A stretch of DNA of 64,000 bases, from positions 1 to 64,000 of the forward strand of contig NZ_AEVS01000015.1 in assembly GCF_000189255.1 (NCBI RefSeq), written 5' to 3'. Source of the stretch: Vibrio brasiliensis LMG 20546 (lineage in GTDB: Bacteria > Pseudomonadota > Gammaproteobacteria > Enterobacterales > Vibrionaceae). A program made the translations under genes and the position numbers. The stretch's first letter is position 1. Each line of letters starts with the position of its first letter. This document shows, in pieces, positions 1 through 8,829 of this stretch. The notes below the pieces were generated by a model. It was not told the origin of the DNA. It saw only the letters and a list, made by a program, of their open reading frames with translations, and made no database searches.

Positions 1-20
1 TCGCTTCTCGCTTCTCGCTA
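1..20 (-). repeat. 7-bp tandem repeat (GCGAGAA) abutting the lysC stop codon
   Basis: The window opens inside a TTCTCGC tandem repeat (GCGAGAA on the minus strand). About two and a half units are visible and the array may continue to the left. The last unit shares its final C with the lysC stop triplet, so the minus strand reads TAGCGAGAAGCGAGAAG. The unit and its phase relative to the stop codon match the 16-copy array at 39614-39725. The visible copy number is limited by the window edge. Confidence 0.85.
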
Positions 21-1370
21 CTTCTCAAACAACTCAGTATGCAACTTCTGAATCGCTAATCGTGACACTGACTCATCGACCAGGAAGCACAGGTTGTGCG
101 GGCTTGCACCGTAACAGATCATGCGTAGGTTGAACTCTTCGAGTGTGCCGAAAACCTGTTTTGCGTAGCCTTTGCTTTCACTCATATTGTTACCAATCAG
201 AGCCACAAGGCAGAGGTTGTGCTCAACTTCTACGGTACACAATTCTTCAAGTTCCAGACGCGCTGCTTCTGGTAGTTGTGGTGCGCCGCCAGAGGTGTCG
301 GTCTGATCCAATGTCAGTGACACACTGATTTCTGATGTGGTGATCAGGTCTACTGAGATTTTGTGTTTCGCTAGAATTTCGAAAACTTTAGCTAAGAAAC
401 CGTACGCATGGAACATTTGCGCGCTGCGTAATGTCACCATAGTTTGATTACAGCGCAGTGCTAAAGCACGAAATAGTGGCGAGCTTTCAACTTGGTGACG
501 AATCCATGTACCACCTTTCTCGGGCTCTTTTGATGAGCCGACGAAGACTGGAATATCGTGGCGTAAAGCCGGAACCAGTGTTGAAGGGTGAAGGATTTTA
601 GCGCCAAAGTTTGCCATCTCTGATGCTTCGCTGAAGCTAATTTCAGGAATCGGTGATGCTTTTGGTGCAATGCGTGGATCCGTGGTGTAGATACCTGGTA
701 CATCAGTCCAGATCTCCAGTCCTGAAGCTTCTACCGCTTCGGCAATCAAGGCGGCGCTATAGTCACTGCCGCCTCGGCCTAAAGTCGTAGTGTTACCTTC
801 GCTGTCTGAACCGATAAAGCCCTGAGTCACCACGACATAGCCTTGGCACTGAGGAATTAACCGTTGCTGTGCTAATGAAGAAATTTGCTCTAGTTGTGGC
901 TCTGCCTTACCAAAGTTACTGTCGGTACGTAACACGTCACGGATATCAAAGCGTACTGCATTGATACCTCGCTCTTTCATGAGTTGGGTAAGCAGGTGAG
1001 TCGACATGAGTTCACCACAGGCAACCAGGTGATCAGTCAGTTTGTGACTAGACTGAATTGATGCGGCTTCAGCGAGGCTAGTCACTGTATCGAGGATGGC
1101 GTAAACCTCGGTTGCCGTTTGAGTGGCATCTTCCAATTGATTTAACACGGCGTCATGAATTTCAGCTAACTTGGCTAAAACTTCATTGCGTCGAGTTTGG
1201 TCTTGTACGCCATTGGCTAATTCGACCAGTAGGTTAGTGACACCTGAACATGCGCTACTAACGACAAGTTTAGTGTTCGGGTTGCTTTCAATAATTGCAG
1301 CACAACGGCTCATCGCTTCAAAGTTAGCGACACTAGTTCCACCAAATTTAGCTACATTAAAACTGCTCAC
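18..1370 (-). CDS. lysC: Aspartate kinase, lysine-sensitive (aspartokinase III type)
   Basis: Cytoplasmic enzyme that phosphorylates L-aspartate, the first step toward lysine, threonine, methionine and diaminopimelate. The 450-residue product has the amino-acid-kinase signature KFGGTS at residues 8-13, a GRGGSD nucleotide/substrate segment near residue 200 and a C-terminal region with the length of two ACT regulatory domains. It is a monofunctional kinase without a fused homoserine dehydrogenase. The start is GTG at 1370, with GGGAG upstream at good spacing. The long leader holds a lysine riboswitch, which supports the lysine-regulated LysC assignment. The stop codon is TAG and the 7-bp repeat begins at once behind it. 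The call is firm; the isozyme label rests on the riboswitch and overall similarity. Confidence 0.95.
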   Translation of the reverse strand: MSSFNVAKFGGTSVANFEAMSRCAAIIESNPNTKLVVSSACSGVTNLLVELANGVQDQTRRNEVLAKLAEIHDAVLNQLEDATQTATEVYAILDTVTSLAEAASIQSSHKLTDHLVACGELMSTHLLTQLMKERGINAVRFDIRDVLRTDSNFGKAEPQLEQISSLAQQRLIPQCQGYVVVTQGFIGSDSEGNTTTLGRGGSDYSAALIAEAVEASGLEIWTDVPGIYTTDPRIAPKASPIPEISFSEASEMANFGAKILHPSTLVPALRHDIPVFVGSSKEPEKGGTWIRHQVESSPLFRALALRCNQTMVTLRSAQMFHAYGFLAKVFEILAKHKISVDLITTSEISVSLTLDQTDTSGGAPQLPEAARLELEELCTVEVEHNLCLVALIGNNMSESKGYAKQVFGTLEEFNLRMICYGASPHNLCFLVDESVSRLAIQKLHTELFEK

Positions 1371-1392
1371 AGCATTTCTCCCAAGGCTTCCT

Positions 1393-1421
1393 GAAATAAA
1401 AAATTTTGGTAGCTATACCAA
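1393..1421 (-). terminator. Possible intrinsic terminator in the lysC leader (riboswitch expression platform)
   Basis: On the minus strand, TTGGTA, a TAGC loop and TACCAA form a six-pair stem followed by AATTTTTTATTT, between the riboswitch aptamer and the lysC start. Position and T-run suit a lysine-controlled attenuator, but the stem is short and AT-rich. I did not identify the competing antiterminator pairing. Confidence 0.4.
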
Positions 1422-1489
1422 CATCCAATGTTTTGCTTTGATGAAGAGATTTGAGCGAAAGAGAGGTCTATTTTTGAATGACTTACCTC

Positions 1490-1665
1490 AGAAGCTCATC
1501 ATCAGACTGGGCTGATGACAGTTGTAGGGATTCAGCCCTAACAACCGACAGACCCAAACCGACAATTCGGATCCATCTCGGCACTACTCCCCCTCAAGGT
1601 GTTGTATTGGATTTGTGGCTCCACAACACGTCTACCTGGGCAGTGCTCCTCTTCTGCAAAATAAT
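1490..1665 (-). ncRNA. Lysine riboswitch (L box) upstream of lysC
   Basis: Read on the minus strand, the leader contains conserved L-box blocks in order: AGAAGAGGAGCACTGCCCA near 1630-1650, GTGTTGTGGAGCC near 1615, ACACCTTGAGGGGGAGTAG near 1590, GTGCCGAG near 1575-1582, and GGGCTGAATCCC followed by TGTCATCAG near 1515-1540. These correspond block by block to the E. coli lysC leader as I remember it. It should bind lysine and lower LysC expression. The exact ends are approximate, since they depend on the P1 pairing. Confidence 0.93.
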
Positions 1666-1701
1666 TTGCCATGTGGCATAAATATTCACCACATAACCTG
1701 C

Positions 1702-1730
1702 ATTGAACGTGTTTCTGTGAACTATGTCAA
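1702..1730 (-). promoter_or_regulatory. Sigma-70 promoter for lysC
   Basis: The minus strand has a perfect -35 TTGACA at 1725-1730, a 17-bp spacer and -10 TTCAAT at 1702-1707. A start near 1695 would place the lysine aptamer almost at the 5' end of the transcript, as expected for a riboswitch leader. Confidence 0.65.
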
Positions 1731-1731
1731 T
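1716..1731. promoter_or_regulatory. CRP-like half-conserved site between lysC and the aminotransferase
   Basis: TGTGA, six bases, then TCAAT resembles the CRP consensus TGTGA-N6-TCACA. It overlaps the lysC -35 box. It also lies about 45 bp upstream of the start expected from a TATAAT at 1756-1761 on the plus strand, which has no clear -35. The match is partial, so this is a candidate only. Confidence 0.25.
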
Positions 1732-1886
1732 GGCTTTCTTTAACTTTATGTCATTTATAATTTAACAAACTTGTGACACTGGTTTGACCTCGCTACTTTG
1801 GGCTAATTGTCGCGGCGGCAGAATTGGATTAAGGTGGTTTGATAAATAGAGATAGAACGAAAACGATAATTCAAAAGGAGCCGCTA

Positions 1887-3008
1887 ATGACGATTCAGAG
1901 TTTTATTCCTCCCCACCGTATTCTTATGGGCCCTGGTCCATCTGATATTTCCCCACAAGTATTGCAAGCTTTGAGTCGTCCTACCGTTGGACATTTGGAT
2001 CCGCTGTTTGTCGCTATGATGGATGAGCTCAAGTCACTACTAAAGTACGCTTTCCAGACTGAAAATGAATTTACAATCGCGGTCTCAGCGCCGGGTAGCG
2101 CTGGGATGGAAACCTGTTTTGTTAATCTGGTTGAACCTGGTGAGAAAGTCATTGTGTGTCGTAATGGTGTATTTGGTGAACGCATGCGTGAGAACGTGGT
2201 TCGTGCAGGAGGCATTGCGGAAGTCGTTGATGATGAGTGGGGCGCACCAGTCTCTGTCGATAAAGTCGAGCAGGCATTGAAAGCCAACCCTGATGCTAAG
2301 GTTCTGGCATTCGTACATGCTGAAACTTCAACAGGTGCATGCAGTGATGCTGAAGCTTTGGGTAAGCTAGCTAAGCAGTATGGCGTTTTGACTATTGTGG
2401 ACGCCGTGACGTCGTTAGGTGGTGTGCCACTTAAAATCGATGAATGGCAACTTGATGCGGTTTACTCTGGTAGCCAGAAATGTCTGTCTTGTGTTCCGGG
2501 TCTGTCACCAGTGACTTTCTCTCCTGCTGCAATTGAGAAAATTCAGTCACGTAAAACGCCGGTACAGAGCTGGTTCCTTGATCAAAGCTTAGTACTGGGT
2601 TACTGGAGTGGTGAAGGTAAGCGTAGTTATCACCATACGGCACCGGTGAACAGCTTGTACGCCTTACATGAGGCATTATTGATTCTCAAAAATGAAGGTT
2701 TGGAAGCTGCATGGGCGCGTCATCGCGAGATGCATGAGAAATTGAAACTGGGTCTTGAGAAGCTTGGCTTCGAGTTTGTCGTTGAGCAGGAATCTCGCTT
2801 GCCGCAACTTAACGCTATTTATGTTCCAGAGGGCATCGATGAGGCGAAAGTTCGAACTCATTTGTTAGAGACCTATAATCTGGAAATCGGCGCAGGTCTG
2901 GGAGCATTGGCTGGTAAGGCGTGGCGAATTGGTTTGATGGGCTATGGTGCACGATCTGAAAATGTAGCGCTCTGTCTGCGAGCCCTCGAAGAGTCACTTA
3001 ATCAATAA
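1887..3008 (+). CDS. Class V aminotransferase, alanine-glyoxylate / serine-pyruvate type
   Basis: PLP-dependent transaminase of the small-molecule class V group that includes alanine-glyoxylate, serine-glyoxylate and serine-pyruvate aminotransferases. The 373-residue product carries MGPGPSDISP at the N terminus, HAETSTG around residue 145 and the PLP lysine in SGSQK (Lys198). The start at 1887 is chosen because AAAAGGAG lies at 1873-1880 and the protein then begins MTIQSFIPPHRIL, as in the family; an upstream in-frame ATG at 1839 would add 16 unconserved residues. It is a single gene, divergent from lysC and followed by a terminator. Its real substrates cannot be read from sequence; glyoxylate or glycine metabolism is likely. 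Confidence 0.88.
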   Translation: MTIQSFIPPHRILMGPGPSDISPQVLQALSRPTVGHLDPLFVAMMDELKSLLKYAFQTENEFTIAVSAPGSAGMETCFVNLVEPGEKVIVCRNGVFGERMRENVVRAGGIAEVVDDEWGAPVSVDKVEQALKANPDAKVLAFVHAETSTGACSDAEALGKLAKQYGVLTIVDAVTSLGGVPLKIDEWQLDAVYSGSQKCLSCVPGLSPVTFSPAAIEKIQSRKTPVQSWFLDQSLVLGYWSGEGKRSYHHTAPVNSLYALHEALLILKNEGLEAAWARHREMHEKLKLGLEKLGFEFVVEQESRLPQLNAIYVPEGIDEAKVRTHLLETYNLEIGAGLGALAGKAWRIGLMGYGARSENVALCLRALEESLNQ

Positions 3009-3010
3009 AT

Positions 3011-3040
3011 AAAAAGGCGACCAATAGGTCGCCTTTTTAT
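3011..3040. terminator. Bidirectional terminator between the aminotransferase and pglL
   Basis: AAAAAGGCGACC, an AATA loop and GGTCGCCTTTTT form a 12-pair stem with A and T runs on the two sides, so it can stop both convergent transcripts. The pglL stop codon (3037-3039) lies inside the T run. Confidence 0.9.
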
Positions 3041-4812
3041 CGCATATACTCTTCTTTATCTGCTTTGAGTGCATCGATATCCGGTGGGATATAGTCAATA
3101 TCGGAGAAATCTTTATCGGGGAACAGGAATTGGGCCTCGCTCCGAATTTGTTCTGCTTTGACGGTTTCACCTTGCCCTAAATAAGCCAGGATCAAGTTGT
3201 TGTAAAAAGCGGGTCTTGGCTTGTCTTTGATGATCTTAAGTGACCAGTCAATATATGGCTGAATAAACTCGTTTTGTTGCTTAATCAAGCCAATATTGAG
3301 GAAAGTACTATAGATATCCCAGTCATATCGGTCTTGCCAAACAATCGGATTGGATACTTGATTAAGGATGTCAGGGTCTTTCGGCTGAGAGCGTTCAAAC
3401 TGAGTTAAGACATAGTTGGTATGTAGGGAACTGAGCAAATAGACACCAGCCACAATTGGCATAACTAAGCTGAATACACGCAGTGCAGCCTGCGAAATAA
3501 TACTGAATGAGACTTGGTGGTAACTGCTGGTACGCTGGTCAACCCAGTAAAGCAGGATAACAAAAGTAATCCAGTGAATGGCAGAGTGGTAAAATGGGTA
3601 CTCTAACTGGCTATGCAAGACGATAGGAACGAACAGACCGAACATCGCCAGGCGGGTGCCTTTCTTAGCTCGAGAAAGGCGAGCCAGAACGAAAACTGCG
3701 GCGAGAACGATCGCCAGCAAGGGCAGCAATCCACCTTCAACACCCCAGTAGAGTAGCTCATTATGCGGATGGTCCATGGATGCTAAGCCTGGCTTATAGT
3801 TGCCATTAAGCTGGTGCTGACGAGCAGTGTAAACAATGTATTCTGCTTCGAACCGGCCGTAGCCATAACCAGTAAATGGCTTTTCGATCAACATGTCCAA
3901 TGCTTGTGGGAAGGTGTACTTTCTCGGGCTCTCAAGGTGGACTTTCTGACTGGCTACAGACTCTTGTTCAGCCGGCAGCATAAACGAACTAAACCCCAGG
4001 CCAACACCAAGTAAGATCGCCAGTGACCAGCCCGCCATTCGTTTTCTGGTCGCAAAACGATACACGTAGGGAAGAACCAGTGCTGTTGATAGAAGCGCTG
4101 CCAGCCAGCCTGTTCTTGAACCTAAAACAATCAGCAGTGGTACGGTCACTACAGGCATAATGTAGAGTAATGCGACTTCACTGATGTGACGTTGGTATTT
4201 GATGGGTTGACGAGTCAGAAGGTAGCCAGACAGAGCAAGTCCAGTGGCAAGAAAGCTCGCCATCACGTTAGGTTGCTGGAAAATACCATAAGGGCGATTT
4301 TGTAGCGTGTTATAACCGAATGGGTTGCCAGGTTCTAACAGTAAGAACTGAATCCAGCCAAATATGGCTTCAATAAACACGGCAATGGTTATAAACCACA
4401 GTAGGCGCTGCTTCTGTTTATTACTGAATCTGAACTGCTGCAGAGCGACAAATAACAGCAAACCAGCCCAGAGACCCGATAGCCTCGTCACGGCAAGAGC
4501 TGGAGCTGAAGCCGCGTAAAAGACGGGCAAGGTCATCATAATGCAGCAGATGAATAGGCCGATAGTCAGTTTGTTGTATCTTAAATAGCCAGCTGTGCCT
4601 AATTGATATAATCCAATCGCAAGGGAGAGACTGAGCATTAGCCAGGTGGTTGCATTAAAAGAGAGCGCAAGACCTGAGCCGCCCGGGTTAGGCATGAAAA
4701 AGTGCATCGCGACAAGAAATACCAATCCTAGCGAAGCTAAGAAAGGTTTGGTTAAAGGCAGTTTAGGCGCCTTTAACTCAAGTTCTGTTCCTGTTACGTG
4801 TACCGTTGCCAT
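3037..4812 (-). CDS. pglL: O-oligosaccharyltransferase, PglL / Wzy_C family
   Basis: Polytopic inner-membrane enzyme of the O-antigen ligase / PglL superfamily, expected to transfer a lipid-linked glycan to Ser/Thr of exported proteins in the periplasm. The 591-residue product has about a dozen hydrophobic segments. A large periplasmic loop includes the HPHNELLYW motif near residues 347-355, whose histidine is essential in characterised PglL enzymes, and the C-terminal soluble part has TPR-like character. The lysC-neighbouring position matches the V. cholerae gene described as PglL(Vc) (VC0393, from memory). It could instead be a WaaL-type ligase, but length, motif and position favour PglL. 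A hairpin separates it from uvrA. No glycan synthesis genes are nearby except galU. Confidence 0.8.
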   Translation of the reverse strand: MATVHVTGTELELKAPKLPLTKPFLASLGLVFLVAMHFFMPNPGGSGLALSFNATTWLMLSLSLAIGLYQLGTAGYLRYNKLTIGLFICCIMMTLPVFYAASAPALAVTRLSGLWAGLLLFVALQQFRFSNKQKQRLLWFITIAVFIEAIFGWIQFLLLEPGNPFGYNTLQNRPYGIFQQPNVMASFLATGLALSGYLLTRQPIKYQRHISEVALLYIMPVVTVPLLIVLGSRTGWLAALLSTALVLPYVYRFATRKRMAGWSLAILLGVGLGFSSFMLPAEQESVASQKVHLESPRKYTFPQALDMLIEKPFTGYGYGRFEAEYIVYTARQHQLNGNYKPGLASMDHPHNELLYWGVEGGLLPLLAIVLAAVFVLARLSRAKKGTRLAMFGLFVPIVLHSQLEYPFYHSAIHWITFVILLYWVDQRTSSYHQVSFSIISQAALRVFSLVMPIVAGVYLLSSLHTNYVLTQFERSQPKDPDILNQVSNPIVWQDRYDWDIYSTFLNIGLIKQQNEFIQPYIDWSLKIIKDKPRPAFYNNLILAYLGQGETVKAEQIRSEAQFLFPDKDFSDIDYIPPDIDALKADKEEYMR

Positions 4813-4833
4813 AAATCATAACACCTTAAACAA

Positions 4834-4864
4834 ATAGACCAGTGATGTAAGGTCACTGGTCTAT
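4834..4864 (-). terminator. Hairpin after uvrA, probable terminator
   Basis: ATAGACCAGTGA and TCACTGGTCTAT form a perfect 12-pair stem around a 7-base loop. On the minus strand it is followed by TTTGTTT, a weak T-run. It lies between the uvrA stop and the pglL start, so it probably ends or attenuates uvrA transcription. Confidence 0.6.
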
Positions 4865-4881
4865 CAATCTCACATTAGTGA

Positions 4882-7704
4882 TTATTTTAACATAGGTTTT
4901 AGGAATCTAGCAGTATGAGAACCTTCGATAAGTGCCACATCTTCAGGTGTCCCGGTTGCAATGATTTCACCACCTCCCTGACCGCCTTCAGGGCCAAGAT
5001 CAACAATCCAGTCCGCCGTTTTAATCACATCGAGATTATGCTCGATAACCACCACTGTGTTGCCATGGTCACGTAGACGGTGCAATACGTTCAACAACTG
5101 CTGAATATCGTGGAAATGCAGGCCAGTTGTAGGTTCGTCCAAAATGTAGAGTGTTTTACCTGTGTCACGCTTAGAAAGTTCACGCGCGAGTTTAACTCGT
5201 TGTGCTTCACCGCCTGATAAGGTTGTTGCTGCCTGACCTAAACGGATGTATGACAAACCGACGTCGATCAAGGTCTGCAGCTTACGGGCAATTACGGGGA
5301 CAGGATCGAAGAACTGACGTGCATCTTCGACCGTCATTTCTAATGCTTCATCAATGGTCTTGCCTTTGTAGCGCACTTCAAGAGTTTCTCGATTGTAGCG
5401 CTTACCCTTACATACATCACAAGGTACATACACATCCGGCAGGAAGTGCATTTCGACCTTAATCACCCCGTCCCCCTGACAAGCTTCACAACGACCACCG
5501 CGAACGTTGAAACTAAAACGTCCTGGTTTATAACCACGTGAACGTGCTTCTTGGGTTCCTGCAAACAGCTCACGGATAGGAGTGAAAATACCGGTATAGG
5601 TCGCAGGGTTAGAGCGTGGGGTGCGGCCGATAGGGCTTTGGTCAATATCAATTACTTTATCAAAGTGCTCTAAGCCTTTTATTTTCTTGTACGGTGCTGG
5701 CATTGCCGTTGTTGCGCCGTTCAATTGGGTATGAGCAATCTTAAAGAAGGTATCGTTAATCAAGGTTGATTTACCTGAGCCTGAAACACCGGTAATACAA
5801 CTGAACAGGCCGACTGGAATTTGTAACGAAACGTCTTTTAGGTTGTTGCCTGACGCGCCGATTAGCTCGACAACCTTCTTCGGATCTTTTGGTGTACGCT
5901 GCTTAGGTACGGCAATCTCTTTGACACCACTCAAGTACTGACCCGTCAGTGAGTTCGGGTTAGCAAGGATATCTTCCATTGTGCCTTCTGCTACGACACT
6001 ACCGCCATGAACACCAGCGCCAGGACCAATATCAATCACATGGTCGGCCATGCGGATAGCATCTTCGTCATGTTCTACAACCAGTACGGTATTGCCCAGA
6101 TCACGCAAGTGAGTCAATGTTTTTAGCAGACGTTCGTTATCGCGTTGGTGGAGACCAATAGATGGTTCATCAAGCACATACATTACGCCAACCAGGCCTG
6201 CACCAATTTGACTAGCCAGACGGATACGTTGTGCCTCACCGCCAGACAGTGTTTCTGCACTGCGTGAAAGGTTGAGGTAATTAAGTCCAACATTAACCAG
6301 AAACTGCAGGCGGTCATTAATCTCTTTCATCACCTTATCGGCAATTTGAGCTTTTTGGCCTGCCAACTGAAGAGCAGAGAAGAACTCTAATGCATCAGCG
6401 ATACTCAGCTCTACGATTTCCGGTAGGGTAGTGTCACCAATGAATACATTACGTGCTTCCAGACGCAGGCGGCTACCATCACAGCTTGAACACGTTTTAG
6501 TAGAAATGTATTTCGCCAAATCTTCTCGAACCGCGTTGGACTCAGTATCACGGTATCGACGCTCAAGGGTATTGAGAATCCCTTCAAACGGATGGCGTTT
6601 TACGCGAATGTCACCACGATCATTGATGTAGTTAAACTCAATTTCTGTTCTGCCAGAGCCAGTAAGAATAATGTCCCGGGTCTTCTTAGGCAGAGATTTG
6701 AAGGGCTCGTGTAGATCGAAGCCATAGTGCTCAGCTAGCGAGGTCAGCATTTGGAAGTAGTAGTAGTTCTTCTGATCCCAACCACGAATCGCACCTTGGG
6801 CCAAGCTTAGTGAGTCATCAACAATTACTCTTGCAGGATCAAAATACTGTTGTACACCAAGGCCATCACAGGTATTACATGCACCTGCCGGATTATTGAA
6901 AGAGAACAGGCGAGGTTCTAACTCTTGCATGCTATAGCCACAATGTGGACAGGCAAAATTGGCAGAAAAGACTATCTCTTCGCCATCGCCATCCATAGCT
7001 GTGACGACGGCAATGCCACCTGAAAGCTCAAGAGTGGTTTCGAACGACTCCGCAAGACGCTGTTGTAGATCATCACGGACTTTAAAGCGATCAACCACAA
7101 CTTCGATAGTGTGCTTTTTGTGTAGTTCTAATGTCGGTGGATCTGAAAGATCGCAGGTTTCACCATCAATACGAGCTCTGATAAAGCCTTGTGCAGCGAG
7201 GTTTTCCAGCGTTTTAACATGCTCACCTTTACGTTCTTTGACGATTGGTGCAAGCAGCATCATTTTAGAACCTGCAGGTAACTCGAGAACTTTATCGACC
7301 ATTTGTGAGATTGTTTGCGCGGCCAAAGGAACCTTGTGTTCAGGACAACGAGGTTCACCGACACGCGCATAAAGAAGACGCAGATAGTCATACACTTCAG
7401 TAATGGTACCCACTGTTGAACGCGGGTTGTGTGAAGTGGATTTTTGTTCGATAGAAATCGCCGGGGACAAACCTTCAATGTGGTCTACATCAGGCTTTTC
7501 CATCAAGGACAAAAACTGACGAGCATAGGCAGATAGCGATTCTACGTATCGACGCTGACCTTCCGCATAGAGTGTATCGAAGGCGAGGGAGGACTTACCA
7601 GAACCGGACAGGCCAGTGATAACAATCAGTTTGTCACGTGGGATGGTTAGGTTAATGTTTTTCAGGTTATGGGTTCGGGCACCGCGGACTTCGATCTGAT
7701 CCAT
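4882..7704 (-). CDS. uvrA: Excinuclease ABC subunit A
   Basis: DNA damage recognition ATPase of nucleotide excision repair, which loads UvrB at lesions. The 940-residue product has two ABC modules: Walker [10 protein letters not shown] near residue 31 and GVSGSGKST near residue 640, with LSGGEAQRI and LSGGEAQRV signatures. Zinc modules CPHC/CNTC and CEAC/CDVC are intact. The start at 7704 gives the standard [16 protein letters not shown] terminus; an in-frame ATG at 7710 and further upstream codons are less likely. A LexA box lies 67 bp upstream, so SOS induction is expected. The gene is intact and its length is normal for the family. Confidence 0.98.
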   Translation of the reverse strand: MDQIEVRGARTHNLKNINLTIPRDKLIVITGLSGSGKSSLAFDTLYAEGQRRYVESLSAYARQFLSLMEKPDVDHIEGLSPAISIEQKSTSHNPRSTVGTITEVYDYLRLLYARVGEPRCPEHKVPLAAQTISQMVDKVLELPAGSKMMLLAPIVKERKGEHVKTLENLAAQGFIRARIDGETCDLSDPPTLELHKKHTIEVVVDRFKVRDDLQQRLAESFETTLELSGGIAVVTAMDGDGEEIVFSANFACPHCGYSMQELEPRLFSFNNPAGACNTCDGLGVQQYFDPARVIVDDSLSLAQGAIRGWDQKNYYYFQMLTSLAEHYGFDLHEPFKSLPKKTRDIILTGSGRTEIEFNYINDRGDIRVKRHPFEGILNTLERRYRDTESNAVREDLAKYISTKTCSSCDGSRLRLEARNVFIGDTTLPEIVELSIADALEFFSALQLAGQKAQIADKVMKEINDRLQFLVNVGLNYLNLSRSAETLSGGEAQRIRLASQIGAGLVGVMYVLDEPSIGLHQRDNERLLKTLTHLRDLGNTVLVVEHDEDAIRMADHVIDIGPGAGVHGGSVVAEGTMEDILANPNSLTGQYLSGVKEIAVPKQRTPKDPKKVVELIGASGNNLKDVSLQIPVGLFSCITGVSGSGKSTLINDTFFKIAHTQLNGATTAMPAPYKKIKGLEHFDKVIDIDQSPIGRTPRSNPATYTGIFTPIRELFAGTQEARSRGYKPGRFSFNVRGGRCEACQGDGVIKVEMHFLPDVYVPCDVCKGKRYNRETLEVRYKGKTIDEALEMTVEDARQFFDPVPVIARKLQTLIDVGLSYIRLGQAATTLSGGEAQRVKLARELSKRDTGKTLYILDEPTTGLHFHDIQQLLNVLHRLRDHGNTVVVIEHNLDVIKTADWIVDLGPEGGQGGGEIIATGTPEDVALIEGSHTARFLKPMLK

Positions 7705-7770
7705 TTTCATTACTCTATGCAAAAACAAGTCGGCTAAGTATTACATAGAGTGAGAATTGTGCAAAGAAAA

Positions 7771-7790
7771 TACTGGATAAAAAAACAGTA
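7771..7790. promoter_or_regulatory. LexA (SOS) box upstream of uvrA
   Basis: TACTGGATAAAAAAACAGTA fits the gammaproteobacterial LexA operator TACTG-N10-CAGTA, with both CTG/CAG half-sites exact. It lies 67-86 bp upstream of the uvrA start, a gene classically in the SOS regulon. Confidence 0.85.
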
Positions 7791-7791
7791 A

Positions 7792-7821
7792 TAAAAAAGG
7801 CAGCGATAGAAACACTGCCTT
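7792..7821 (-). terminator. Terminator downstream of galU
   Basis: On the minus strand AAGGCAG, an 11-base loop and CTGCCTT form a stem followed directly by TTTTTATT. It lies 19 bp past the galU stop and just before the LexA box of uvrA, so the galU transcript ends ahead of the uvrA promoter. Confidence 0.8.
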
Positions 7822-7839
7822 GAGAATCGTTTGGGCGGT

Positions 7840-8715
7840 TTACGCTTCTTCTTTAGTTGTTTTCTGCTTACCTAGTTCAGATTTTTTGGTGTCTTTTAGG
7901 TAAAGGTTTTCGAAGCAGTAGTTAGTCGCTTCAATGTAGCCTTCAACGCTACCACAGTCAAAGCGCTGACCTTTGAATTTGTACGCCAGAACACAACCCG
8001 CTTTTGCTTGTTTAAGAAGAGCGTCGGTTATCTGAATCTCACCACCTTTACCTGGTTCAGTGTTTTCGATCAGCTCAAAGATATCCGGGGTCAGAATATA
8101 GCGACCAATGATTGCAAGGTTACTTGGTGCAGTACCAGGCTCTGGTTTTTCAACCATATCATCAACTCTGAAGATATCGTCTTTAATCATTTCGCCGGAA
8201 ATGACGCCATATTTGTGAGTTTCACTTTCAGGCACTTCCTGTACGGCAACAATGGAGCAGCGGAACTGTTTAAACAGTGCAACCATTTGGGCAAGCACGC
8301 CTTCCTGTTCATTGACACACAAGTCATCGGCCAGTACTACGGCAAATGGTTCATCACCGATCAACTCTTTTCCGGTCAAGATAGCGTGACCGAGGCCTTT
8401 CATCTCTCGCTGGCGGATGTAGGTAAAGTTTGCAGAGTCGATAATGTCACGGATATCAATCAGTAGATCTTCTTTATTGGTGCCGCTGATCTGATGCTCA
8501 AGTTCGTAGTTCTTGTCAAAGTGATCCATGATGGAGTGCTTACCACGACCAGTAACAATACACATCCCGTCCATACCCGCTTGAATCGCTTCTTCAACGC
8601 CATACTCAATCAGTGGTTTATTCACCACTGGCATCATTTCCTTCGGCATTGATTTTGTGGCAGGTAAGAAACGTGTACCGTAACCGGCAGCCGGGAAAAG
8701 ACACTTTTTGATCAT
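7840..8715 (-). CDS. galU: UTP-glucose-1-phosphate uridylyltransferase
   Basis: Makes UDP-glucose from UTP and glucose-1-phosphate, for LPS core, capsule, exopolysaccharide and trehalose or osmoprotectant synthesis. The 291-residue product starts MIKKCLFPAAGYGTRFLPAT, the nucleotidyltransferase signature, followed by KSMPKEMMPV and PLIEYGVEEA; VEKPEPG and GGEIQITDA are the later conserved blocks. Family length and start are normal. It is a monocistronic leftward gene with its own terminator, between qstR and uvrA, in the same place as in V. cholerae. Confidence 0.97.
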   Translation of the reverse strand: MIKKCLFPAAGYGTRFLPATKSMPKEMMPVVNKPLIEYGVEEAIQAGMDGMCIVTGRGKHSIMDHFDKNYELEHQISGTNKEDLLIDIRDIIDSANFTYIRQREMKGLGHAILTGKELIGDEPFAVVLADDLCVNEQEGVLAQMVALFKQFRCSIVAVQEVPESETHKYGVISGEMIKDDIFRVDDMVEKPEPGTAPSNLAIIGRYILTPDIFELIENTEPGKGGEIQITDALLKQAKAGCVLAYKFKGQRFDCGSVEGYIEATNYCFENLYLKDTKKSELGKQKTTKEEA

Positions 8716-8829
8716 TATTCAACCCTTTAACTGTTAACTGAATTCCTAACTGGCGCAACAATATCATGCTTTGAATGAATAGATAATGAATACGCCAGTT
8801 TTATAGCAATTTCGTGTCAACTATGTGCG

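Noticed and set aside
1839..1886. Upstream ATG start of the class V aminotransferase
   Set aside because: The 16 extra residues are not family-like, and a strong AAAGGAG directly precedes the ATG at 1887.
6959..7372. 137-residue plus-strand frame inside uvrA
   Set aside because: Antisense shadow of uvrA with Ser/Arg-rich translation and no start signals.
8008..8466. 152-residue plus-strand frame inside galU
   Set aside because: Entirely antisense to conserved galU sequence; a shadow frame.
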